Shown here: one piece after another, positions 11,287 through 22,700 of the stretch
How positions within the stretch are numbered: the first letter of the stretch is position 1
Layout: each line of letters begins with the position of its first letter
NCBI GenBank assembly: GCA_037074505.1
Contig: CM073482.1
Location: forward strand, 9,558,001-9,622,000
From: Albizia julibrissin
Taxonomy: Eukaryota > Streptophyta > Magnoliopsida > Fabales > Fabaceae
DNA length: 64,000 bases
Reading direction: 5' to 3'
The notes under the pieces: model-generated
The model's database searches: none
Seen by the model: the letters and a program-made list of their open reading frames with translations, nothing else
What the model was told of the DNA's origin: nothing
Program-made: the position numbers and the translations under genes

Positions 11287-11679
11287 TAATAAAAACCGCA
11301 TGTCAGGGAAAGTTCAAATACAAAAAAATAAAGATAATAATATTTTTTAATGAATTACAAATAATGAAGGTGGCTTCTTAATAATCTATTTTATTTTGAT
11401 GTCAATTATATATTGAGACCTGATATCATATCTCGTAATACATCCTCCTTCAACGTTTCATCAAACACAAAAACTTAAAACCCAAGTTGGGATCAAGAAC
11501 AATGACAAACTAAAATCAGAATTGAAACTTAAAAACTTCATTCATGAAATTAAATGTGATACGACACAACACTTATTTTCCAATCCCTGGGCGATAATAT
11601 CAAATCATCTGCCCCAACAACAACAACAAAACAACAAATAAGGACAATAACAACATGAATAACATGAACCACAATTGAA

Positions 11680-12327
11680 ACTGGTGATGAAGCTCTAGAG
11701 CTTCAGAGTCAAATCTGGTTCTTTAGACCAAACCACGTCATTCTCAATGGGATTGTCTAGCAGATAGATATAGGGCTGAGTTCCCCCCACTTTCAGTAGT
11801 TGCAGACTCCTCGCTTGGAACAGGTTCTTGTGATCTCACCCTCTCATTAACCACCACCGTGTTATTCATTGGTGGTGGTGGCGGTGGTGGTGCTAGACGG
11901 TTCTGAGCTGGAGGAGGTGGGAGACAGGAAGCTCTAATCCGACCATAAGTAGACATAGCTGCAGGATCATTCTGTGACATCCTCCTCCTCAAGAATCTCC
12001 TAATGGCTAAAGCTGTGACAAACTGATGAGGGAGCCGACGACTAGCCTGCTGTGAGCCACCATGACCAGAAGAGAGTCCTCCTTGAGGGGCAACAGCGAG
12101 ATGCGATTATTATTTAGGTGATGTGAACAAGTCCCTTGGCGGAGGACAGGAACCATAATGCTGGGACGATGAGCCCCCACGATGAGAAGCTGGTAATAAT
12201 ACCATTTTAAGTTTGAAGCCTGTTGTGGGGTAGTAGTAGTTCTTCTTCTGAGAAAGCGCCTCTGTTGGGCTTGGAGACGACGATTTGACCTATGAATAAT
12301 CTCCCAACTGTTGTTGTTGGAGGACAT
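11680..12327 (-). pseudogene. Unrecognised tandem gene, copy 3 (two frameshifts)
   Basis: Starts with ATG at 12327 as MSSNNNSWEIIHRSNRR and follows copies 1 and 2 through GAHRPSIMVPVLRQGT to NNNRI. There one base is missing relative to copy 1 (near 12105), and the frame runs into unrelated residues, stopping at 12007. The original frame resumes in 11744-11992 (RRRMSQNDPAAMSTYGRIR, an eight-Pro tract, NERVRSQEP). It is again shifted by an extra base in a G run near 11790, ending RQSH. The DLTLKL codons with their stop at about 11696-11720 remain intact but out of frame. TATAAAA is at 12417-12423. The conserved promoter and tail beside two frameshifts point to a recently broken gene. Assembly error at the homopolymers is the alternative. 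Confidence 0.55.
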
Positions 12328-12416
12328 TGTTGTAGCTCAAAAGATTGACCGAAGGTTTTAGAGTGAAAAGGAAGCTAAGGTACTTTGTGGTGTTATTGGG
12401 AGATGTATGGTTCTCG

Positions 12417-12423
12417 TTTTATA
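12417..12423 (-). promoter_or_regulatory. TATA box of tandem gene copy 3
   Basis: TATAAAA on the minus strand, about 90 bp upstream of the ATG at 12327, conserved with the two sister copies. Confidence 0.5.
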
Positions 12424-15400
12424 GGCCAGAATGGAGAGCATATTAAGAATTCTTGCTCACATAATTGTTATATAGATTTTACATTTGGGCAAATTTATTT
12501 TTGTTTTTATAATTATGAAATTTTTTCTTTATTTTATATTATATATACATTGAATACATTTTTGTATGTTCATTTATTTGTTCACAGTTACATGAACGCT
12601 TTTACGTAATCAACAAATTTAGTTAGATTCGAAGGATTATTTCTCAAAGAGTAAGTGAGGTTCTGTTCACCTGACGCGGATTCCAGATTCAGATATTAAG
12701 TTCATCAACAAAGTAAATTAACAACAACAACAACAACAAAAATCAATTCGGATATATATGCCAATGACCACATAAGCTTTAGTGAAGTAATCCATGAAAT
12801 TTTATCATTATCATCAACAAACAACAACAATCCTAATAGAGTAAGTCATGGCCATGTGGAATCTTTGATTTGAGTCCTTCTGAATGCAAAAGGCATTTTT
12901 GGACAAGCACGTGAATACTTTTGACATTAGCGTAATCAATTAACAAATTTAGCTTCATTCAGATAATTAGTTCTTGAAGAGTACGCAAAGTTTTATATTG
13001 TTCATTTGGTTTTTATTTCAAATTCCAATTAAATCCATGAACAAAGTAAATTAACAAAGAAATCAATTCAAGGATTTATGCTAATAGCTAAATATAAGCT
13101 TTAATGGAAGCCCCTCAAGTTTTCGTGTAGAAGCTGTTAGTATGTGAAATTATTGTTAGATCAATATTACCCCCCCCCCAAGTATTAAAAAAGAAAGCAA
13201 AATCTTCCTAACTATTAAAAACCTAACAATGACTCTTTAACATTTTTAATAGCAAGGGGTGACATTACTCCTTTGTAAAACTTTTTGGACAATATTGATC
13301 GAACAAAAACTTATTGATATCCACATTTTATATGTGAAAACTTCTAAATCAAAATTGAACCATAACCCAAAAATCTATATAACTTGATAATTATCACCAA
13401 TAAACATTGGTCTTAGAAAAAAAAACGTTTAGTTTTAATATGAAATCTTACGCTTTAGATCATGTAAATGCAAAAGATGCTTTTGAAAAAATCATTCTCA
13501 CTTAAACATGATAATACTTAGTTTTGATTAAATAGCAGTATTAGATATATGATCAATAATGTAAACAAGAAAGGAAATTAAGCCAAAAATTCAAGCCAGC
13601 CTTTCATGCATTATTTCAATTATACACTTCTTACAAGCGTCTCCTCATCCCATGGCATATATGCAGTAAATGCTAAGACCTCGAATTACAGATTCAGAGT
13701 GAGTTTATCAACAAAGAAATCAATTTGAAAATATATATATGTGTGCCAATAACAGATAAGCTTCAATATAATAAAGTAATCTATAAAATTTTATCATTAT
13801 CAGCAACAAACAGCATTAATCCTGATAGAGTAAGTCATGACCATATGGAATTTTTTATTTAAGTTCTTTGTTAATGCAAAAGGCGTTCTTGGACAAGCGC
13901 GTGAACACTTTTGACATTAACGTAGTCAATAAATAAATTTAGCTAGATACAGATAATTGGTTCTTGAAGTGCAAGAAAAATTTTATATTTTTCATGTAGC
14001 TCTTATTTCGAATTTCAATTAAATCCATGAACAAATTAAATTAACAAAGAAATCAATTCAAGGATATATATACCAATAGCTAAATATGATATTCAATGGA
14101 AAAATCTGAAGTTAAGCTTCAATTTTGCCTCTTAAGTTTTCATGTAGGAGTTGAGTATACATAAATTTTTATTATATTAATATCATCTCAAAAGTGTTAA
14201 AATAAAAGCAAAATTATTTTAATTGTTAAAAAACTAAGGTTGACCCTTACATTTTTAAGTCAAGGAATGATTGAAACTCCATGACTGAAAATAATGATGC
14301 TAACCTAGCCTGACCCCTCCTCTTTGTTTTTTTTTTAGATGAAAAAATATGCAAGCTCTCATGGATTTTTTTTAATTTTTTTAGGGAAAATAAAATGTTA
14401 CAACAACTTATATAAAATTATTTTTTTAGTAACACAATTATTATTATGTTATTATATAAATTAATAAGTTATATAAAAAAACTCAAGTATATTTTTAAAA
14501 AAAACAGAGCCTATCAACTTTGCAAACTAATCTTTAATCAAGTATAAGGTAGAATAAAAGTTTAGTTGAGTTGGGTCATATAGTTCATCGAGACTAGGGC
14601 ATGCTTTGGAGTTTAAGAAATACTTATAGAGATATTTATAAATTGCCTACCGAAAAAGCTTTTACATCATCACATCGATGGGGTTTGAACTACCAACGTT
14701 ATGGTTAATTTGTATAATATATATTGAGTTTGTTTTTTATAATTATAAAAAAAATCTTTTTTTATATCACACACACACACTGAATTCATTTTTTTTATAT
14801 TCATTTATTTGTCTGCAGTTACCGGAACACTTTTACGTAATCAACAAATTTAGTTAGATTCGTAAATTATTTCTCAAAAAGTAAGCGAGGTTCTATCTAC
14901 CTAGTGCGAATTACAGATTCAGATTCAAGTCCATCAACAAAGTAAATTAACAAACAAATCAATTCAGAGATATATGTCCGTAGCCAAGTAAGCTTCAATG
15001 GAGGAATCCATGAAATTTTCTCATTATCATCAACAAACAACATTGATCCTAATAGAGTAAGTTGTGGCCATATGGAATCTTCGATTTGAGTCTGGTAAAT
15101 GCAAAAAGGTGTTTTTAGACAAGCGCGTGAACACTCTTGACATTAACATAATCAATTAACAAATTTAGCTAGATCCAGATAATAAGTTCTTGAAGAGTAG
15201 GCAAAGTTTTATATTATTCATTTGGCTCTTATTTCAAATTCCGATTAAAGCCATGGACAAAGTAAATTAATAAAGAAATCAATTCAAGAATATATGTCAA
15301 TAGCTAAATATAAGTTTCAATGGAAAAATCTAAGATTAAGGTTCAATTTGTCCATAGAATTTTCACGTAAGGACTATAGTCTTAATTATTAACTAGCATT

Positions 15401-15582
15401 GACAGTTAGAATTTTAAACTGTTGTTAAAGGCTTGTAAAACTTCTGGCACGATGTTGACAATTAGGGGTTTTAATATGAAGTCTCGCGCTCAAGACCATA
15501 TAAATGCAATACTTAATTTTGATTAAATAGTATTAGATATATGATAATAAATGTAAAGAAGAAAGAAAATTAAGCCAAAAAT

Positions 15583-15630
15583 TCAAGCAAACCTTTCCTA
15601 TTTTTTTTTTTTTTTTGGTACAAAGCCTTT
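15583..15630 (-). mobile_element. Tail-only retroposed insertion
   Basis: A run of about 18 T followed by GGTAC interrupts sequence that is continuous in units 1 and 3 (CAAGCCAGCCTTTCATGCAT). ACCTTTC/GCCTTTC flanks both sides. Read on the minus strand it is GTACC plus poly(A). Confidence 0.45.
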
Positions 15631-15929
15631 CATACATTATTTCAACTATCAACTTCATCCCATGATCCAAGTGTCACCTCATCCCAGCCGAAAAAAGAAT
15701 TTTTCTGCTGGCTTGAATTTGGGTCAACCAAAGTTGGATTGCACATCGGCCCAAGTATCCAATCATAAAAGCCCATCATAAATTGTGATTTTTTTTCTTA
15801 CTATGAATTTGGGCCAAGAAATTGGACCGTACATACACATGGACGACAGTACCTCGAACAACACAAATTTACAAATAGAATAATAAGCTTGGGTAGTACA
15901 AAATAAACTGGCCTAATGAAACTAAAGTT

Positions 15930-16170
15930 CTGAAATCTAAACCGGTCACTGAATTAACCGAGATACTAGGTTAAAGGTTAATGAATCAAACCAAAGTTAA
16001 ACCGAAGCTAACCCGGGACTAAACCGGTGAGAAATTGAAGATTTTAGAATTATTAATATAAAATTCTAAAGAAAAATTTAAAAAAAATACTATATCGGAC
16101 CAATTTACTAGCCGGTTCGCCGGTTTTCAGCCTAAATCGGTTAGTCCGATCTGAGTTTAAAAACCTAAAA
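15930..16170. repeat. Dispersed repeat rich in ACCGGT/CCGGTT
   Basis: Contains AACCGGTCACTG, AACCGGTGAGAAA, TTATTAATATAAAATT and GCCGGTTCGCCGGTT. The same order occurs in opposite orientation at about 37275-37495. A dispersed repeat of unknown class. Confidence 0.5.
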
Positions 16171-16714
16171 TGAAACTACATGTCACATAGTACAAATATT
16201 TAACTATACCAAATAATAAACAACTATATTAAACTCCATAGTTATCCCATTATACTTAGTACAGTGGACCAAACGATCCATAAGATAACAAAGGACTGGA
16301 GGCAACTTTGCTCCAAGACTTTGTGAAAGGTGAAGAAGCACCAGAGCTGATGGATCCCTCTTTTATTTCTTACCGTGTCAGTGAAGTTATGCTCATCAGT
16401 GTCATGACTAAGAACTATATAAAGCTAACCAGAGATTTCTTCCTCTTTAAGGTACAAAATGTATCTACAGACTATTCAAAAATTTGAAATTTCTTGACCC
16501 AGTTAAGCAAGCAAGAGGCTTTCTTGCATCTTTTCTCATTTCTCTCATCAAGCTCCATATTCACACTATTTTCTCCTCTTTTATACAGCAAAGCATGGAA
16601 TGTCTTATTTACAGCTTATGCCAATTCCCATGTCACTCTTTCTAAGGTCAAGACAGAGAAATCAACAGAGACTTCACAATATGCACTGGTTTTCACGTTT
16701 CAATGTCAAAATGA

Positions 16715-19700
16715 TCATAACTTGTACATAATTCCATGTTCACTGACACTACCACCAGAAAGCCTTCTAAACATATGCCATAATCTTCTGCTTCTTCCAG
16801 TCCTCAAAGGACCTGAATAAGAGTGTCTTATAAATGATCCAGGTTCTTGCCTCCCAAATCTCGCAGATGAACTGAATAATTCTGACGCTGATAACCCTCT
16901 TTCGATATCTACTTCACGGTCCAAGTTGGTAGTGGCAGAGTGTTGTCCTTGGAGGTTATCGGGTTGTTGTCCAGATACAGTAGTGACTCCCATATCCAAG
17001 TCAACAGACAGATCATCCTTGCTAGAACTTCTTGAAAATGCTTCTCTTGCTTCATCACATTCGTTACATACGAGTTTTAAAGCTTGAACAACCTCTCCCA
17101 TGAAAGGACGGTTCGATACCTCTGGCTGCACACACATCGAAGCAATGGCTGCAACTTTAGCCACACTATCAAAAGGCACATCAGGTCCCAGAGATGGATC
17201 TATTATTGCTTCGAGTCCCTCTCTGCTTGTCAGCAGAGGGCGTGCCCATGCGACAAGGTTCTCTTGACCGGGAGGCTGTGACATGTCTACTGGCTTTCTT
17301 CCAGTCAGAAGCTCAAGAAGAACAACACCATAGCTGTAAACATCACTCTTTACCAAAAGATGCCCAGTCATGGCATATTCTGGAGCTACATAACTGGAGC
17401 AAATTTTAACATTAAAAATAAATCAAACGAGCAAATGAACAATAGTAAAATTCATCAAAGAATAAAAATAGGTTTGAACTCTGAACGTCAAGAGTTGGTA
17501 CCAATCAGTTATGGAAACCAAAAAAGGAAAGAAAGTTCCAAGTTAAAAGTTCTCTACAACTTTAGACTCCCAAAACAAATGTCATGCGATGTGAGAGAGA
17601 TTAGTCCATTTTAATTGATGACGTAAAGTTCTAGTTTCAGCTCAAGTAATCTATTCAAGATGGGGCCAAGAGGCTAGAGGTGGCAAGCTTAAATCAAGGA
17701 CACCCAAGAGAAAGAAATAAGTTGTAAGCAAGTATAAAAAAGGAAAGGAAAAGACTTTAGTACCCAAATGTTCCCATGACACGTGTTGATATGTGTCTGT
17801 TTTCCTCATCCGTTGCTATTCGGGCCAGTCCAAAATCAGATACTTTTGGTGTAAAATCATCTTCCAACAAGATGTTGGAAGACTTGAAGTCTCTATGTAT
17901 TACATGGGGACTTGAATCTTCATGCAGATAAGCCAGACCACGAGCAGCACCAAGAGCTATCTTCATGCGGGCAACCCAATCAATTGGACTGGTCTCCCTG
18001 TCAACTCCTATCAGCAGGTCAAAAGGAAAAGCACAAAACCATTATGTTCAAAAGTCTTAACAATTATTGCAAGGAACCTAACATCCAGAGTAAGAAAATG
18101 AAGGAAGATCTACCAACCATGCAAATGGGAATCCACACTGCCATTTGGAATGAGTTCATAAACCAAGCAGCGGAATGTCTGCTCTGTGCATATGCCTATC
18201 AACTTGACCAAATTTCTATGGTGCAAACGGCTAAGCATCTCAACTTCAGCTAGAAATTCACGATCACCGTGATGATCCTCCCTCTTTAGAACCTTGAATG
18301 CCACTTTTGTCCCATCGTCAAGAGTACCACTATAAACACGCCCAAAACCACCTTCTCCAAGTATTCTTGAAGTGTGAAACTTATTAGTGGCTCTCTCAAT
18401 GTCACTCATGCTGAAAGTCTTGGCAGAACCTTTATAAGCTGCAAGGCTAGATCGAAATGATGAAGATGCTGACACTGGCCCACCTCCAGTCAATGACCCT
18501 GCAGTGCCTGTGAAATTCATAATTTTGTTTCTTAAGCATAGTGGCAGAAGATTGATCAATCAAGACGTTACTGCAGTCGTGTGATATGGCAACATCCATA
18601 ACTTACCAACTTCAATTATAACTTAAAAAATGTGATATTAGTTATAACTTAAAAATGTAATGCTAACAAAAACCATCCAGCTGATTAGAATAAGTGCAGT
18701 TGAACCTTTTTCTTCCTGCTAAGGCTCCACCTGTTTTCCTTCTATAAGAACCTATAAGCTGTTTTTCAGCTTGTAAGGGTGTGTTTAAATTAGTCTTTGG
18801 AGAATAGCTTATGGAGAAAAATTGAAAAAAAGTGATTTTAGAAAATAGATTTTGGAGAATAGCTTCTGAAAAGGTAGGGAAAAAATAGCTTTTGTAAAAC
18901 CATGGTTTTCAAGGGGTGTTTGGCCTTAGCCATACTTTTAAAACCATGGTTTGGGCCAAAAACATGGTTTCAAAAGTGTTCCCAAACACACCCTAAATAG
19001 TGTTGTATGCAATAATCAACCACTAAGACAAAAGCTTTTGCTCGTCCCAAACAGTTGACAGGACAAAATACACAAGTTCATATGTTTTATAGATATAAGC
19101 AGTTACATTACCTGGGGTTTTGGAAAGAGAAGGTGGCAAAGTCCGTGGAGTTGATGTTGTTTGAGATACATGATCTCTGCGCTTGAACAACAATACCCAA
19201 GCAGCTGCAGAACATAAAAGAACAGCTACAAAAGCTGAAAGTGAAATAATGGCAATCACGCTCCCACTAAGTCGATTTTTGTGCTGTCTTTTTGGTATGT
19301 CCACCCCAATGGGCTTTATTGTCCTTCCATTGTTGCCATTAGAATATGGGCCGCCATCTATCATTGTCATGCTTGGGGGTGGCGATGGTGGTAAGCCTGT
19401 ACATAGAGGAATTCACAAGGGTTCTCACCAAAAAATAGAAGAGATGGGGATTAAACAAGGAATTCTGAATTTGTACATGCCTGGATAGCTCACATATAAC
19501 ACTTCATAGTCTCCAAAGTAGGAAGCTTTTATAGCTACCAGTTTATGCCAGAATCTCTGGGAGGTTAAAAAAGCTGTAGTGTTATCAAAACTTTCCCCAA
19601 GTGGAACCAAATCAATTAGGACGTCAGTTTCCTCTGGTTGCTCATCAGCTGATTTAGCTCCCATTATACGAACTTGACTTTGCTTCATGAGAACCCCAGT

Positions 19701-22700
19701 GGAAATTTCAGAAGCCAGTTCTGAAACCAAAGGAAAGAAGGTATAAAGAGAAACACCCAGGCGAAGACCAACTTGCATGGGCCAGACACACCTGCAAGGC
19801 GCTCCAGGGGGAGAATTTGTATAGGGCTCTGTGCAAACAGTTGATAAACAATCTGAAGAAAAAAGCAATATTTCACTACAATGAATAAGGCTGGGAATAA
19901 TTAAAAGAATGTACAGATCTTTGAAGGCAGATAAAGAGATTAAGGAAATAAGGTGCTAGCCTTCATTAGGAGGTGGAGGTGGAAGTGCTTGAACTTTAGG
20001 CAGGACTGGTGTCTTAGGCCTCTTGGAAGCAGACCGAGGAGGCGATTCAGGAGAAAGAAATGGTACTTGCAATAGAAATAGAAAACACAATAAATCATAC
20101 AAAGTGGAAAATAGATTATAATGAGAAGACTTGATTTTCAAATATAACTTTACATGAATTAAAAGGATGAAATTTTTTCTTCTTACTTTTGGTAGGATGA
20201 GGACCGAATCTGAACGATGGAGATGGAGCATGTGAAACTTGGCTCCCTGGTGGCAAAGTTGGGAAAGAGAATGTAGTAGCTGAAGTTCCAACCATGCAAA
20301 GGGGAAAAAAAAGAGGTCAGGAACTAAAACGCCTATAACCTATTTTCACTATCTCCTAGAATAAATGGCTAACAAAGTTTTAATACTTGTGAAGGTACCT
20401 GGGTTCACTGGTGGAGGAGCATAATGTCTTCGTCCCCTTGTTGGGAGTGATGAAGGAGGCATTGCTTGACCTGTATCAAAAAGTGAAAATGACTAAAAAT
20501 AAGGGGGGGGGGGGAAAGGCAAAAGAAAGGAGTTATGCAAAATAATAGAGATCAGGTATCACGTCAAACCTGAGTTAATTGAAGTGGGAGGAGAGACTAG
20601 ATCTGATGATGCAGGAGCAGGACTGGTGACAATGTTCCTTTTATGATGATGCCCATGTGCAGCAGGGGCTAAGTCACAAAAGGTATCGATGTAAATAAAG
20701 CAAAAAAGGTATGTGTTAACATTTACATTGCCTCTTTATAATGTTTCTCCTCAGCTGAAGTTTTTGGACAATACAGTAGGTAAGAATCGCTGAGTAAAAT
20801 ATATCATTTATCTTTTTAGAAACCTCATTTCCCAAAAAAGGCTATATAATGTCAGATTAGCAATGTACATCAATATTAAAGTTTGAACTCAACTGAAGTG
20901 GTACATGAAGACGAGATCTGGAAGAGAATATAGAAACTAAAAGTACTTGAAAGAGTAAGAGAATTTATGTGGCTGGTTTGTAATAGAAGACTTGCATACT
21001 AAATCAGTGACAAGCTAGTGGAGCGGGGAACAGAGCATTGTGAAATATGTGAACAAGGGAAGGATACAAATGCTCAATTGGCAATTGGAATTCCAACACG
21101 TTTATAGAGAAGGTAACAGAGGTGCAGATGTTATGGCAAAGATGAGTCTAAATCAGAATGAAAAACTCAAGATATGGGAGCAACTGCCTAGTAGCTTCAA
21201 GATATGCTACATGAGGATGCAGTAGAATTTTGTATCTGTAATTTATGACTCGTTTTGTATTTTGGGCTTCACCACTTTCTTATAAGTTATAACCAAACAA
21301 AAAAGTATATTCTCCTCATAAAAAGTTGTTCCAGTGTTGCATACCTTGAGCTGGGGGATGTATTAAAGCTGGAAGTGGCTTTGATGAATTATGCAAAGGC
21401 GCAGAAACTGGTGCTCCACCCTTTCTCCAATTGATGATTCTGGAAGGAGTTGATGAAGGAGAGATAACGGGTGCTGTAACACGATTTCCATCAATAAAAT
21501 GTCCATGAATCAAAATATTATCTCAAAATAGCATTGACATTTCACTACTAATTAAAGAAATCAAAGCAGTCAGATGCAAATGCTAGACATAATACTGCAA
21601 TGAAACGTACAGGATAAGGTTTATATAGTGGGAACAAAATCAATCATATTATAGTGTTAGTGCTGACAATTGTGAATAAACTCAAGAAATGAGTAAAGGC
21701 ATTGCAATTTGAGGGATCTGGATTCATATTTCTCCTTGTTGCAGAATCATTTGACGATTGAACTTAAACATCATAACTATGCAGTCATGATCATCTATAG
21801 CTTGAACCATTTGTTGATGAACCTGGATTCATATTTCCCAAGGGCATATAATGATGTGAGATGAGAAATGGGAGACACAACCACGTCTCATTTTGCAATA
21901 TGAACAGAATTGTAATTTAGACTGAAGAAAAGAAAAAATGGACAGATCATTTATGGCTTGATTCAATTGTTAAGGCATCTAGATTCACATTTCCGACTGG
22001 TGATATGGGAAAAGAAGAGATACAATCACTTGGAATTTTGGAATATCAATAGAAAAGCAATTTAACTAGGCAACCAAAAAAACATGAGATCACATTAGTC
22101 TGTTGGTACATATCTTCCTTCTAAACCATAATCATTTCGGTGAAGTGAAGAAACTATGCATACAAAACGAAGAATGTGAAAAAGTGAGTAGGAAGAGAGA
22201 GAAAAATTCTCTGAAAATTTGCACCTGGTAATTCTGATGGAGATAATACTGGTATAACTGGGCGGACAGACGGTGGGTTAGCGGGAAATGCACTTGATGG
22301 TGATGTAACTGGTGCTGCATAGATAAAACAAAAGAACAACAATGAGACAAATAGAAGTGATCCCCTAAATAGAAATCTAAATATTTTCATTTCTTCCTCT
22401 CTTTTAACATATTAAGGTGCTGAAATTTACCAGGTAATACATGCCAAAAAAAAAATTACCAGTTAATATGGGAGGAGTTAAACGTGGGGAAATAGGGTGG
22501 ACTATTGGTGGGTTATGCCGCACCTTTCTTGGAGGGGGTGCAACAGATTCTGCATCCAATGAGAATGAGTAAGTTCAGAACCACAGTTAAATTCTAGAGA
22601 TGATTTGATGAGACTTCATTACAGACCTGGTGACACTGGCTCTGGGGTGTGACTCTCATTTGGAATCCTTTTATGAACTTTAGGTGGCAAACTTCCATGT

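Larger units (their letters stand above)
2860..15335. repeat. Recurring ~480-bp non-coding unit within the tandem array
   Basis: A module beginning near CATCAACAAAGTAAATTAAC, continuing through TTTTATCATTATCATCAAC and GGACAAGCGCGTGAA, and closing with a second AAATTAACAAAGAAATCAAT block. It recurs at about 2870-3260, 6215-6780, 9045-9445, 12695-13105, 13700-14105 and 14930-15340. The two internal AAATTAAC blocks are always followed by TATGCCAATAGC-like sequence. It accompanies each gene copy but also occurs more than once per unit, so it multiplied separately. I see no open frame in it. Confidence 0.7.
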
